Notes: generated by a model from the sequence alone, not told the origin. A DNA stretch of 64,000 nucleotides from an uncultured Porphyromonadaceae bacterium (GCA_949285425.1 CASEAJ010000109.1:1-64000), one strand, 5' to 3'. Shown: positions 33,725 to 46,699, numbered from the stretch's first letter. Made by a program: numbers and translations.

Positions 33725-34698
33725 GCCATTGGACATCCAAACAAATAAGAAAGCATGGTCATAAAATAAGAATGTTTAACAAAGTGTCAAAATAACCGTT
33801 TTTTACCATTTAATGCTCAAAAAGTACCAAAATAGAATACGGCAAACACGGCCATATTCCAGAAGGCATTTTTTCAAATTCCGGCGGATATGAACAATCA
33901 GCCGTCCGCACAGCTACCCCACCTCGCCGATTTACCCCAACCCGGCAAGCAAAATCGCCCTGTCTTCGCATGGTTACCTGCCGTCAACTTCCCGCCCGTC
34001 GCAGGAGGTTGCCCAAAGAGGTTCAAACAGGCCATAGGTAGGTTCTATAAATTGATTTATCGGTAATTCTAACTTCATGGAGGAACGTCACCGCTTTTCC
34101 TGAACACAAAAGGCGGACGAAAGCAAGCCCGCATAATGCCGGCTTTTCGGTGCGGGAATGTTACCGGGTCATCTTCGGCCGGCCCGATTACAGGAAAGAG
34201 TACTTTGCCTGTAGTACTGGAGTATTTTGCCGGAAATACTGAAGTACTTTGCCGGAAGTACCGGAGTACTTTACGGGAAGTACCGGGCATACTCCGGCAT
34301 GGAACGGCAATCCGGATTAGAAACAGAATGTGCCCGACACAGAGCTATGGCATAGTAAGCCCACAATGTATGACACTTCCTATGGAAAGGAATTTACAGG
34401 ACACAACTACAAGTCCCTTCCCGGAACAAGAAACTTGACAGGCAATGTACTCCTCATCCTGATTCACGTTAATATTATATAGGTATAAATTTCCATTTAC
34501 ACGGGAGTTTCAAACATGACACTCCACCGCTGCAGAGAGAAGTTTACCGACATTTGCTTGCAAGTATCAGGAAATATTGCGAATATTGCGTAACCGTACG
34601 CAACAGTACAAGCATGTGCCGTACGGTTGCTCCGGATTGCGGAAAATACAACCGCTCCGGGCCATCGTGTTTTTAATGTTTATTTCCGCCAGCAAGCT
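33725..34698. other. Divergent intergenic region of the PUL
   Basis: About 970 bp between the mutarotase promoter and the regulator start. No gene is convincing on either strand. The only strong structure is dyad array 2 (34201-34288). Operators for the regulator's AraC-type output domain are expected here, probably near 33745-33850, but none can be identified from sequence alone. An in-frame TTG at 34627 does not look like the regulator start. Confidence 0.6.
34201..34288. repeat. 22-bp dyad array 2 (four units)
   Basis: Four contiguous 22-bp units start at 34201, 34223, 34245 and 34267. Units 1, 3 and 4 begin TACTTT; unit 2 begins TATTTT. Within a unit TACTT and AAGTA form a dyad around a G/C-rich 6-bp centre. 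Unit 2 has TATTT paired with AAATA, so both arms changed together. Between units 3 and 4 AAGTAC and GTACTT form a second dyad. Dyad centres are 11 bp apart. Confidence 0.85.
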
Positions 34699-37600
34699 AT
34701 GAAGTGTACTGCTTTCTTCCTTTTGCTCTTGGGGTCGCTGACATGCATGTCGACAGCACAAAACCCGTATAACTTTCCATTCCGCAAATATCAGGTAAAC
34801 GACGGACTTTCAGAAAATACGGTCACCTCCATACTGCAGGACCGGAAGGGATTCATTTGGGTAGGGACAAAAGACGGGCTGAACAAGTTTGACGGAACAG
34901 ACTTTACCACCTACCGGAAACAGAACAGCAAGCATGCCCTGCAAAACAACTACGTGACGAGCATAGTCGAAGGCAAAGGCGATGAACTGTATGTCGGTAC
35001 GGACGACGGCGTGTACATCATGGACCGCCGCGACAACAGCTTCACACGGCTGGAAAAAACGCTGAATGCCGGAGGCAAACTAATGACGGCAGTCAACCAC
35101 ATCATGCTCGACAGCCAGGAAAGGCTGTGGATTGGCTGCAATCTGGACGGGGTGTTCAGATATGACATCCGCAAAGCCGAACTGAAACGCATCCAGTGTG
35201 CCGGCTATGACCTGACCCGCACAAACGTATGGACCGTATTCGAGGACCGCTCGGGCAGCATTTGGGTGGGTACACGCATAGGGCTGCTGCAATACAACCC
35301 GGCACAGGACCGTCTTGAACCGGTGCAGGACCTGTGCAACCCCGACAACAGCAACAGCTCGGAAAAAGAGATACTGAGCATTTTCGAAGACCCGAAAGGC
35401 AACCTGTGGCTCGGCACCTGGGGCGAAGGCATTTTCTTCTACAACAAGCAGCGGAAAGGCTACACCGCATTCTGCGGACCCGACAGCGGAAAGCACTACA
35501 TCACACACATCCGCACATTCCTGCAATATGACGACAACCACATGCTGGTAGGTGCCGACGACGGGCTGTACATGTTCGGCATGGAAAGCAAGAAGACCAC
35601 ACGCATCGACACACCATACAATCCGCACAGCCTGTCCGACCAGAACGTGTACAGCCTGTTGCGCGACCACGAAGGCGGAATATGGGTAGGTACGTATTTC
35701 GGAGGGCTGAACTACCTCAGTCCCAACATACAAAGCATAGAGACCTACCGCCCCGACGACCGGCCGGGCGAATTGTCGGGGAAAGCCATCAGCCAGTTTT
35801 GCGAAGCCCCCGACGGCAAACTGTGGATTGCGACCGAAGACGGCGGACTCAACCTGTTCGACCCGAAAACGCAAACCTTCACCCAACCGGTGAAAACAAG
35901 CTATCACAACACGCATGCCCTCATGATGGTGGGAGATGAACTGTGGATAGGAACCTTTTCGCGCGGAATAGACATATACAACACGAAGACAAAAAAATAC
36001 CGCTACTACCGGCATAACCCGGACGACCCTCACTCGATAAACGACGACTGCGTGTTCTCGCTATATCAGGCAAAGAACGATGGAAGCATCTATGTCGGCA
36101 CAACGAGAGGGCTGAACCTGTATGAACCGGAAAACGACCGGTTCGTGCAACTTCGCCCCGACTCCATCCCCTTCGTGTACGACATCAAAGAGGATGCCTA
36201 TGACAACCTATGGATAGCCTCCTATTCGCAAGGAGCCATAAGATACAATTACAAAAGCGGAAAATGGACCTTCTACGGCAATCTGCTCGACGAAGACGAC
36301 CCCATGGTGGGCAGCAAACTCACGGGCATACACCTTGACAACCAAAGGAGGCTGTGGTTCTCGAGCGAAGGCAGAGGCATTTTCCGTTACGACTACGAAA
36401 CGGACCGATTCACCAACCTGTCGGAAAAAGACGGGCTGCCCAACGACGTGGTGTACGGCATACTGGACGACCAGTTCGGCAACCTGTGGGTAAGCAGCAA
36501 CGCAGGGCTGGCCTCATTCAATCCGTCGAACATGAACACGCTGAAAAGCTACACACAGGACGACGGACTGCAAAGCAACGAATTCAACTACAAGTCAAGT
36601 TTCAAGTCGGCCGACGGGAAATTCTATTTCGGCGGCATCAACGGCTTCAACGCCTTTTATCCGCAGGAACTGACCACCAACATCAACACGGCCGTGCCTA
36701 ACATTGAAATCACCAACCTGCAGCCGCTCGGCAACCACGACGATGACATTGCACGCCACATACTGACCTGCATCAACGACAAACAGCCTCTGAAACTGAA
36801 ACACAAGAACTCGTCGTTCACCATTTCATACACCTGCCTCAGCTATGTGGCACAAGCCAAGAACCAGTACGCCTACAAGCTCGAAGGCATAGACACCGAA
36901 TGGAACCTGGTGGGCAACAACAAAAGCGTGACCTACGTGGACCTGCCGGCAGGAAAATACCTGTTCAAGGTGAAAGCCTCGAACAACAACAACATTTGGA
37001 ACGAAGAAGGCGCCGAACTGCAGTTCGAAATATTGCCCCCACTGTGGCTGTCGCTGCCGGCCAAGATATTCTACTCACTGGCTATCGTTTCGCTCCTCTT
37101 TTTCGTCATGTACTACATTGCACACCAGGCAGCCAAAAACCAGCGGCAACAGCTGGACACCTACAAAACACAGCAGGAAAGGCTAGCCTTCAAGTCGAAA
37201 ATAGACTTCTTCACAAACATTGCACACGAGATACGTACCCCGGTAAGCCTCATCAAGGCACCGCTGGAAGAAATCATACTCTCGGGCGACGGGAACAGCA
37301 ACACCAAGCAGAACCTGTCCATCATAGCCAAAAACAGCGAACGGCTGCACACGCTCATCAACCAGCTGCTCGATTTCAGGAAAATAGACTCCGTGCAATA
37401 TGCCATCAATGCCAGACAAATAGACCTGATAAAATACCTCAACGAACTGTACGAACGTTTCCACAAAACGGCGCAAAGCAACAAGCTCAATTTACGGCTG
37501 TTGCTGCCCAAGGAGAAAAGCATCCAAATAAACTTCGACACCGACGCCCTGACAAAAATCGTGGGCAACTTCCTCACCAACGCCATGAAACATGCCAAAA

Positions 37601-38784
37601 GCGAAATAGAACTGCGGCTCGAGACGGAGGCCGGAGGAGGTTATGCCATCTCGGTGACCGACGACGGACAGGGAGTGCCCGACGAAATGAAAGGACACCT
37701 GTTCGACCCCTTCTTCCAAATCAAGTCATACGACAACAAGCAGGGAGTCGGCATCGGACTCTCGCTCGCCAAGCACCTGTCGGACAGCCTGAAGGGGAAC
37801 ATTCAAATCACCGACAACCCGAAAGGAGGAGCCGTGTTCACCTTCCGTTTCAAGACACTGCCGGAACATGCCGACGAATATGAAACCGGAAACAACGAGC
37901 AACCGGCCGCCGGCCTGGAAAGCGAACCCGACCCCACGGCCGAAAAACGCCACCACGTGCTCGTGGTGGAAGACAACCCCGAAATGTCACAGTTCATCAA
38001 GAACTGCCTGAACGCCGACTACAAGGTAGACACGGCCGAAAACGCCGCACTGTCGCTCGAACTGATTGCCTCTACGGCCTACGACATCATCATCACCGAC
38101 ATCATGCTGCCCGAAACCGACGGACTCGAGCTCACCCGCCAGATACGCCGCAACGTGAACTGCAGCCACATACCCATCATCCTGCTATCGGCCAAGACCG
38201 ACAACAACACCAAAATAGAAGGACTGAACGCCGGAGGCGACGTATTCATCGAAAAACCGTTCTCCACCCAGTACCTCAAGGCCCAGATTGCAAGCCTGCT
38301 GGCCAACCGGAAAGCAATTATCGACATGTTCAACAAGTCACCGCTCACCTCCTACTCCATCCTCACCAGCAACAAGAGCGACATGGACTTCATCAACCGC
38401 CTCAACGAGGAAATAAACAAGAACATATCCGACAGCGACTTCACCATTGAGTCGCTCACCGACAAGCTGTTCATCAGCCGCTCCAACCTGCAGCGGAAAC
38501 TGAAAAGCCTTTGCGGATACACACCCGGAGAGTACCTGCGCACCTACCGCCTGAAAAAAGCCGCCCAACTGCTGCTCGAAGACGGGATGCGCATCAACGA
38601 AGTATCGTACGAAATGGGCTTCAGTTCGCCTTCCTACTTCACCAAATGCTTCGTAAAACAGTTCGGCATGCTGCCCAAAGACTTCGTGAAGCAAAACAAC
38701 GGCGAAACGCCGAACCGCGACATGGAGGCCGAAAGAAACGAGTCGCCCAACAAGCCGGAAGCGCCGCACGAAGAGGTTTCATAA
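34699..38784 (+). CDS. Hybrid two-component system regulator (HTCS) of the PUL
   Basis: Single-protein sensor and regulator, 1361 aa from the ATG at 34699 (signal peptide KCTAFFLLLLGSLTCMSTA); the frame is open from 34627 but no good start lies there. Order: periplasmic Reg_prop propeller repeats (about 25-690; many WVGT/WIG and GLxxF units), Y_Y_Y domain (about 700-780), one membrane helix (about 785-810), HisKA with H843 in NIAHEIRTP, HATPase (NFLTNAMKHA, GVGIGLSLAKHL), receiver domain with phospho-acceptor Asp1134 (IIITDIMLP) and AraC-type DNA-binding domain (about 1230-1335, SRSNLQRKL, MGFSSPSYFTKCF). It binds an oligosaccharide of the PUL glycan in the periplasm and activates the divergent operon. 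Confidence 0.96.
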   Translation: MKCTAFFLLLLGSLTCMSTAQNPYNFPFRKYQVNDGLSENTVTSILQDRKGFIWVGTKDGLNKFDGTDFTTYRKQNSKHALQNNYVTSIVEGKGDELYVGTDDGVYIMDRRDNSFTRLEKTLNAGGKLMTAVNHIMLDSQERLWIGCNLDGVFRYDIRKAELKRIQCAGYDLTRTNVWTVFEDRSGSIWVGTRIGLLQYNPAQDRLEPVQDLCNPDNSNSSEKEILSIFEDPKGNLWLGTWGEGIFFYNKQRKGYTAFCGPDSGKHYITHIRTFLQYDDNHMLVGADDGLYMFGMESKKTTRIDTPYNPHSLSDQNVYSLLRDHEGGIWVGTYFGGLNYLSPNIQSIETYRPDDRPGELSGKAISQFCEAPDGKLWIATEDGGLNLFDPKTQTFTQPVKTSYHNTHALMMVGDELWIGTFSRGIDIYNTKTKKYRYYRHNPDDPHSINDDCVFSLYQAKNDGSIYVGTTRGLNLYEPENDRFVQLRPDSIPFVYDIKEDAYDNLWIASYSQGAIRYNYKSGKWTFYGNLLDEDDPMVGSKLTGIHLDNQRRLWFSSEGRGIFRYDYETDRFTNLSEKDGLPNDVVYGILDDQFGNLWVSSNAGLASFNPSNMNTLKSYTQDDGLQSNEFNYKSSFKSADGKFYFGGINGFNAFYPQELTTNINTAVPNIEITNLQPLGNHDDDIARHILTCINDKQPLKLKHKNSSFTISYTCLSYVAQAKNQYAYKLEGIDTEWNLVGNNKSVTYVDLPAGKYLFKVKASNNNNIWNEEGAELQFEILPPLWLSLPAKIFYSLAIVSLLFFVMYYIAHQAAKNQRQQLDTYKTQQERLAFKSKIDFFTNIAHEIRTPVSLIKAPLEEIILSGDGNSNTKQNLSIIAKNSERLHTLINQLLDFRKIDSVQYAINARQIDLIKYLNELYERFHKTAQSNKLNLRLLLPKEKSIQINFDTDALTKIVGNFLTNAMKHAKSEIELRLETEAGGGYAISVTDDGQGVPDEMKGHLFDPFFQIKSYDNKQGVGIGLSLAKHLSDSLKGNIQITDNPKGGAVFTFRFKTLPEHADEYETGNNEQPAAGLESEPDPTAEKRHHVLVVEDNPEMSQFIKNCLNADYKVDTAENAALSLELIASTAYDIIITDIMLPETDGLELTRQIRRNVNCSHIPIILLSAKTDNNTKIEGLNAGGDVFIEKPFSTQYLKAQIASLLANRKAIIDMFNKSPLTSYSILTSNKSDMDFINRLNEEINKNISDSDFTIESLTDKLFISRSNLQRKLKSLCGYTPGEYLRTYRLKKAAQLLLEDGMRINEVSYEMGFSSPSYFTKCFVKQFGMLPKDFVKQNNGETPNRDMEAERNESPNKPEAPHEEVS

Positions 38785-39057
38785 CGGACCATCCGATACA
38801 CCTTGCCGGAAAAAGTAAGGCGGACGTCAAAAAAAAGGGAGGGACATTGCTGCGCTGCTGCCGGCATTCGGTTTCGGTCGCGTGCAAAAGTACGCGCCCT
38901 TCAACCCGTGCCTGCAGCCGGAAAATGGCGTGCCTGCGGAATCGCAGCCGCGTGCCTACGAAAAAATTTTTTTCCTCCGCAGGGAAAAACAAGACAGCAA
39001 GCACCCTCATTTACTATTTTTTAACACCCCGCCGCCCGCTAACTCACCATTATGGAC

Positions 39058-39065
39058 TATCTTTG
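39058..39065 (+). promoter_or_regulatory. -7 promoter element for the FKBP cluster
   Basis: TATCTTTG matches TAnnTTTG. The start codon is about 200 bp further on, giving an unusually long leader that contains the inverted repeat at 39082-39201. Confidence 0.5.
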
Positions 39066-39081
39066 CTCCCCAAAAGCGGAC

Positions 39082-39201
39082 GATGTATCATAACAGGCAA
39101 TCTGCTGCATGATTTCCGACCTTCGGCTTCGGTCACATACATCCGTATTGCACCCTCAGCCCCAGGCCATGCACCTTGCTGCTTGCCCGTTCTGATACAT
39201 C
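39082..39201. repeat. Long-loop inverted repeat in the FKBP leader
   Basis: GATGTATCATAACAGGCAA (39082-39100) pairs with TTGCCCGTTCTGATACATC (39183-39201) at 17 of 19 positions. The loop contains smaller hairpins such as GACC...GGTC. Related to the terminator stem at 41361-41420 and the repeat at 53882-53945. A regulatory leader is possible. Confidence 0.6.
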
Positions 39202-39266
39202 TTGCGTGATATAGCACATTTGTTTTAAACCATCAACATCAGTTACAAACCAAGCAAGACAACCGA

Positions 39267-39851
39267 ATGGAAAAAGTTAGTTACGCATTAGGACTCAGCC
39301 TGGGCAACAACCTGTTGCAAAGCGGCATTACAGAATTGGATTACGCCAAACTGGCGAAAGGCATACAAGACGTGCTGGAACGGAACAAACCGGAAATTTC
39401 CTACCAAGAAGCCCAAACCGTCATCAACGACTTTTTCCGCACCCTGCAGGACAAAATAAGCAAAAAGAACCGCGAAGAAGGACAGGCCTTCCTGGCCGAA
39501 AACGCCAAACGCGAAGGAGTGGTCACACTGCCCAGCGGACTGCAATATGAAATCATCAGCGAAGGGACAGGCCGGAAACCGAAAGCCTCCGACACGGTAC
39601 AGGTGCACTACCACGGCACGCTGATTGACGGCACCGTGTTCGACAGTTCGGTCAACCGCGGCGAACCGGCCACCTTCGGCGTCACACAAGTCATTCCGGG
39701 CTGGGTGGAAGCCCTGCAGCTCATGCCGGTAGGCTCGAAGTGGAAACTGTTCATCCCCTCCGAACTCGCCTACGGAGCACAAGGCGCCGGCCAGGCCATC
39801 GGACCGCACACCACCCTCGTGTTCGAAGTCGAACTGCTCGACATCAAATAA
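39267..39851 (+). CDS. FKBP-type peptidyl-prolyl isomerase without signal peptide
   Basis: The 194-aa protein has an FKBP N-terminal dimerisation region (about 1-85, with helical KISKKNREEGQAFLAENAK) and an FKBP catalytic domain (about 88-194, [31 protein letters not shown]). It speeds cis-trans isomerisation of Xaa-Pro bonds in folding proteins. There is no signal peptide (MEKVSYALGLSLG is already the family start), so it is probably cytoplasmic, unlike its two neighbours. The N-terminal part of the protein at 40479 is the same module behind a signal peptide. It is 35 bp from the next gene and likely co-transcribed. Confidence 0.92.
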   Translation: MEKVSYALGLSLGNNLLQSGITELDYAKLAKGIQDVLERNKPEISYQEAQTVINDFFRTLQDKISKKNREEGQAFLAENAKREGVVTLPSGLQYEIISEGTGRKPKASDTVQVHYHGTLIDGTVFDSSVNRGEPATFGVTQVIPGWVEALQLMPVGSKWKLFIPSELAYGAQGAGQAIGPHTTLVFEVELLDIK

Positions 39852-39886
39852 GCAAACAACAAAAAACAAAACAAACATAAAAAAAA

Positions 39887-40438
39887 ATGAAAAAACAGAT
39901 TATCTTATCACTGGCAGCACTCACTGTGGCAGGCATGATGAGCTCATGCAAGAAATACAGTGCGCAAACCGCTGTTTTGAACGACCAGAATGACAGTATC
40001 AACTACGCATTGGGATACGCAAACGGCGATGGAATCAAAAACTATTACATGACTGATGTAAAAAATCAGGACGCAGCCATCAAGGCATTCATCGAAGCAC
40101 TTGAAAAAGCCTACAACAGCGACGCCGAACCGGACGAACTGTATCAGTTGGGCGTGAACCTCGGCAGCGCGCTGAAACAGCAGGAAGCCGACGGGCTGAT
40201 GGGCAACGAAGACCTGAAACTGAACCTCAAGCTGGTAAGACAGGGACTTGAAAACGGCATAAAGGGAACCAACGACTCCACCGCATGGTCGGCTGCCGAT
40301 GCACAGAACTACATCCAGACAACCATGATGCAGATACAGGCTGAAAAAGCTGCCAAGGAAGCCGCCGAAAAAGCTGCCGCCGAAAAGGCCGCTGCAGAAG
40401 AAGAAGCCGTAAAGGCCGACTCGACAAAAACAAAATAA
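39887..40438 (+). CDS. FKBP N-terminal-domain lipoprotein without isomerase domain
   Basis: The 183-aa lipoprotein (MMSSC lipobox, Cys21) matches the N-terminal part of its neighbour at 40479: NDSINYALGYANGDGIKNYY versus [19 protein letters not shown], and [13 protein letters not shown] versus [12 protein letters not shown]. Where the FKBP catalytic domain should start it has instead a low-complexity tail of EKAAKEAAEKAAAEKAAAEE type, probably a helix, and stops. It is not a frameshifted FKBP: no FKBP core remnant follows before the next gene 40 bp on. It may be a membrane-anchored partner that pairs through the dimerisation module with the full-length FKBP. That role is inferred. Confidence 0.85.
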   Translation: MKKQIILSLAALTVAGMMSSCKKYSAQTAVLNDQNDSINYALGYANGDGIKNYYMTDVKNQDAAIKAFIEALEKAYNSDAEPDELYQLGVNLGSALKQQEADGLMGNEDLKLNLKLVRQGLENGIKGTNDSTAWSAADAQNYIQTTMMQIQAEKAAKEAAEKAAAEKAAAEEEAVKADSTKTK

Positions 40439-40478
40439 GAAACGAATTACCGGACATAAAAACAAAAACAACTGAACA

Positions 40479-41327
40479 ATGAAAAAAACAACTATAGCAG
40501 CATTCGTTGTCGCTGCCTTGTGCGGAACAACCGCATTTGCACAGTCGACCGGAACCCCCGTGTTGAAAAACCGTGTCGACAGCCTGAACTACGCTTTCGG
40601 ACTGGCCAACGGCGATGGCATCAAAATGTATTACCTGTATAACGACTCCACCGGCGAACGCTACAACTCGCTGATGAAAGGGATTGAAGAAGGACTGAAG
40701 GTCAACCCCGAATATGCCGAACTGATAGGCATCGGCCGCAACATCGGACAGGGCATCAAACAGCAGGCTGCCGAAGGACTGATGGGCAACGAAGACCTCG
40801 TCACCGACATCGAACTGATAAAGCAAGGACTCATCAACGGCATGCTGGGCTACGACCAAATGTCGGCCAGCGAAGCCCAGAACTACCTGAACGTAACCAT
40901 GCAGCAGCTGCAGGAAAAGAAGAACGAAGAACTTTACGGTGAAAACCGCCGTCAGGGAGAAGAGTTCCTCGCCGAAAACAAGACCAAGGAAGGTGTTGTG
41001 ACCACCGAAAGCGGACTGCAATATAAAGTCATCAAAATGGGCAAAGGCAAGAAACCGTCGGCTACCGACCGCGTGAAAGTGCACTATCACGGCACATTGG
41101 TCGATGGCACCGTGTTCGACAGTTCGGTCAACCGCGGCGAACCGGCCACCTTCGGTGTGAACCAGGTAATCAAAGGATGGACCGAAGCCCTGCAACTGAT
41201 GCCCGTAGGTTCGAAGTGGACACTGTACATCCCCTACAACCTGGCCTACGGTGCACAGAACACCGGAACCATCAAACCCTATTCCGCACTCATTTTCGAA
41301 GTGGAACTGCTGGGTATAGAAAAATAA
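40479..41327 (+). CDS. Exported FKBP-type peptidyl-prolyl isomerase (FkpA/Mip-like)
   Basis: The 282-aa protein has a signal peptide ([21 protein letters not shown]) without lipobox, an N-terminal dimerisation module (about 25-150), a long connecting helix with [20 protein letters not shown], and a C-terminal FKBP domain (about 175-282) with [18 protein letters not shown] and [13 protein letters not shown]. This is the Mip/FkpA layout, a periplasmic folding helper for outer-membrane and secreted proteins. It ends the three-gene cluster, 34 bp before a strong terminator. All three genes appear to be duplicates of one ancestor. Confidence 0.93.
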   Translation: MKKTTIAAFVVAALCGTTAFAQSTGTPVLKNRVDSLNYAFGLANGDGIKMYYLYNDSTGERYNSLMKGIEEGLKVNPEYAELIGIGRNIGQGIKQQAAEGLMGNEDLVTDIELIKQGLINGMLGYDQMSASEAQNYLNVTMQQLQEKKNEELYGENRRQGEEFLAENKTKEGVVTTESGLQYKVIKMGKGKKPSATDRVKVHYHGTLVDGTVFDSSVNRGEPATFGVNQVIKGWTEALQLMPVGSKWTLYIPYNLAYGAQNTGTIKPYSALIFEVELLGIEK

Positions 41328-41360
41328 CCTTTGCCTGATTCAAGGCAACCGTATCTTACG

Positions 41361-44775
<3,415 letters not shown>

Positions 44776-44795
44776 ACACCCTTGACAGAAACATA

Positions 44796-44837
44796 AAAGG
44801 CATTGCCCTTGGCCACACGGCCGGGCAATGCCTTTTT
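44796..44837 (+). terminator. Intrinsic terminator of GH2
   Basis: AAAGGCATTGCCC (44796-44808) and GGGCAATGCCTTT (44823-44835) form a 13-bp stem with a T-run at its end. It follows the GH2 stop by 20 bp. Confidence 0.85.
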
Positions 44838-44914
44838 GTTTACAAAAAAACATGAAAACATGAATTACTGACAAAACTTTATCCTCTTATCTTCTTACAT
44901 TCATTTATTTTCCG

Positions 44915-44922
44915 TACTTTTG
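44915..44922 (+). promoter_or_regulatory. -7 promoter element for the Lrp-type gene
   Basis: TACTTTTG matches TAnnTTTG, 32 bp upstream of the start codon at 44954. Confidence 0.55.
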
Positions 44923-44953
44923 TTGCCAAAATGATATTCAAATAATCAATCGC

Positions 44954-45415
44954 ATGGAAAAGATAGACCAATTAGACAGAAAAATCCTACAAATTATCAC
45001 CAAAAACGCCCGCATGCCATTCAAGGATGTGGCACAACTCTGCGGCGTTTCACGAGCCGCCATTCATCAACGTGTGCAACGCATGATAGACCTCAACGTC
45101 ATAACCGGTTCCGGCTATACGGTCAACCCCAAAATGCTGGGCTATCAAATGTGCGTGTACGTAGGCATCACCCTGGAAAGGGGCTCCATGTACAAGGAAG
45201 TGGTAAAGGAACTGGAACAGATACCCGAAATCGTAGAGTCGCAATACACGCTCGGGGCATACACCATCCTCATCAAGCTGTACGCCAAAAACGATGAACA
45301 CCTCATGGAACTGCTCAACGGCAAAATACAGGAAATAAACGGTGTGGCAACAACCGAAACGCTCACTTCGCTCGACCAACGCATCCGCCGGACCATTCCC
45401 ATTGAAGAAAATTGA
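44954..45415 (+). CDS. Lrp/AsnC-family transcriptional regulator
   Basis: The 153-aa regulator has an N-terminal winged helix-turn-helix (about 5-60: LDRKILQIITKNARMPFKDVAQLCGVSRAAIHQRVQ in pieces) and a C-terminal RAM ligand domain (about 65-140, MCVYVGITLERG, QYTLGAYTILIKLYAKN). The length is normal for the family, which works as dimers or octamers sensing amino acids or similar small molecules. It is a single-gene unit between terminators: GH2's upstream and a heptad inverted repeat that overlaps its own stop codon. Its targets cannot be told from the window. The neighbour on the right is convergent. Confidence 0.93.
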   Translation: MEKIDQLDRKILQIITKNARMPFKDVAQLCGVSRAAIHQRVQRMIDLNVITGSGYTVNPKMLGYQMCVYVGITLERGSMYKEVVKELEQIPEIVESQYTLGAYTILIKLYAKNDEHLMELLNGKIQEINGVATTETLTSLDQRIRRTIPIEEN

Positions 45416-45487
45416 AAGTTGGAAATTGAAAATTGAAAGTTACCATGCGGTGCAAACCCGTTTTCTATTTTCAACTTTCAATTCTCA
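45407..45487. repeat. Heptad-period inverted repeat, convergent gene junction
   Basis: Left arm 45407-45441 is five heptads: GAAAATT/GAAAGTT/GGAAATT/GAAAATT/GAAAGTT. Right arm 45467-45487: ATTTTCA/ACTTTCA/ATTCTCA. The TGA stop of the Lrp-type gene (45413-45415) lies inside the first heptads. It probably serves as a bidirectional terminator between convergent genes. Confidence 0.8.
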
Positions 45488-45490
45488 ATA

Positions 45491-46699
45491 CTACAAGTAT
45501 TCCCTGCCCGAGAGGCTGCGCCAAAGGGCATAATACTTCAAGGTAGAGACCGGTCCGGTAGCTATCAGCTGGTAGCGGATGGAAGGACCGCAGTTAAAAT
45601 ACATGGAACGTGAAAGGAATGTGCCGTAGCCGGTGATTTCCTCAATGCGGTATGCAACCGAACCGTTCTCCCAGACAAGTTCAAGCCGATTGCCATACAT
45701 GGCCACGGAGGCATTTTCCGAAAGTTGCGTGTATGTTCCTTCCTTCTTCAATGTCAGTCTGAACCCCTCATCCGAAGCTATGGGAACGGCCGTCTGCTGT
45801 TTCAGTTCGCCGCTATGTTCGCGCATCCATTTTTTCTGGAAACGGTTCCATTCGGCCAAATGGTCAAACGGCATGTGGTTCCCCTTCTCGAACCAACCCG
45901 TTTCAAGATACCGGGCAGACAAACCGCACTTGCAGCTGATGGTATCGCCCGAAGTTTCTATCGTACCGAAGCGCAGACAGTGCGGACAAAGATAGGCCGC
46001 ATATTGCATTCCTTCGGCCAGATGCTTTCCCTTGTAAACATCACCCGATGCTTTCTGCACTTCGTAGGCATTGACACGGAGGTCACGGCAAATGGCCGCA
46101 TAGACCTCATCGACCGTCATGCCCGAAAGTTCTTCGGCCGTATATTCATGCACCAGTTCTCCGCGCATCGGTCCCTTGCGCCCATACTCGGCCCAACGCG
46201 GCCGCAGCAGATAGCCTCCGGTAAAGCGGTAGGTGAGCAGGGCTGCACCCGTGTCCTTCACAAGCCGGGCCGTGCGGGGCGATATGTACTCCGTTTCCCC
46301 ATCCCAGCTCCGGTTGCCTTCGGGGAACATCCCCACCGAAATTCCTGCACGGAGGTTTGCTTCAATCGAGGCAATGGCGGCATCGCCCTTGGCTCCTTTC
46401 TCGCGGGGGATGATGCCGAAAAGAGGATTGAGCAGAAAACCGGCCGCACCCTTTGTCAGCGAAGCATTGGCCACAAACCGCATGTGCCGGCGCGTGCCGA
46501 TAACCATCAGGGCCGGGTCAAGGTTTTGGGTATGATTTCCCAGACACAGAAAAGTCTCGCTCTTTACCTTACAGGGCTTGCACTTGAAATGAAGGGCCGC
46601 ACGGACAAAAGGACCGATAAACACACGGCAAAAGGCATAAACCCCACGCTGGAAGCCTATGCCCTTTCTTATGTCGGACAATTCATGCTGCATGGCCAT
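45491..46699 (-). CDS. PlsC-type acyltransferase with zinc-ribbon-like C-terminal region
   Basis: The 402-aa protein of the 1-acylglycerol-phosphate acyltransferase superfamily transfers acyl chains to a lysophospholipid or similar acceptor at the membrane. Catalytic motif HTQNLD gives His56 and Asp61 (HX4D), and FPEGNRS at 125-131 is the second acceptor-site motif. After about residue 215 it has an extra region of some 170 aa, beginning with four cysteines (CPHC and, about 20 residues on, CKC) in a rubredoxin/zinc-ribbon-like arrangement, absent from simple PlsC. The ATG at 46699 overlaps the TGA of the upstream ligase (TGATG), so translation is coupled; an in-frame TTG at 46702 is less likely. 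The acceptor is not known. Confidence 0.85.
   Translation of the reverse strand: MAMQHELSDIRKGIGFQRGVYAFCRVFIGPFVRAALHFKCKPCKVKSETFLCLGNHTQNLDPALMVIGTRRHMRFVANASLTKGAAGFLLNPLFGIIPREKGAKGDAAIASIEANLRAGISVGMFPEGNRSWDGETEYISPRTARLVKDTGAALLTYRFTGGYLLRPRWAEYGRKGPMRGELVHEYTAEELSGMTVDEVYAAICRDLRVNAYEVQKASGDVYKGKHLAEGMQYAAYLCPHCLRFGTIETSGDTISCKCGLSARYLETGWFEKGNHMPFDHLAEWNRFQKKWMREHSGELKQQTAVPIASDEGFRLTLKKEGTYTQLSENASVAMYGNRLELVWENGSVAYRIEEITGYGTFLSRSMYFNCGPSIRYQLIATGPVSTLKYYALWRSLSGREYL

Larger units (their letters stand above)
38785..39266. other. Intergenic region before the FKBP cluster
   Basis: No gene is supported. It holds G/C-rich sequence with GCAGG/CCTGC-type stretches (38900-38990), the -7 element at 39058-39065 and an inverted repeat at 39082-39201 in the roughly 190-nt leader of the first FKBP gene. 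CATAACGG near 38783 followed by GATACACCTTG (38797 on) looks like a partial copy of the inverted repeats at 39082 and 41361. Confidence 0.55.

Noticed and set aside
34136-34438. 100-codon open frame over dyad array 2
   Set aside because: It translates the 22-bp repeats into a repetitive peptide with no plausible start signal. The repeat structure is at the DNA level.
34627-34698. Upstream TTG start for the hybrid regulator
   Set aside because: It would put 24 residues before a normal signal peptide. The ATG at 34699 is preferred.
39887-40438. Frameshifted full-length FKBP
   Set aside because: No FKBP core sequence is found in any frame between its stop and the next gene; the protein ends in an orderly low-complexity helix.
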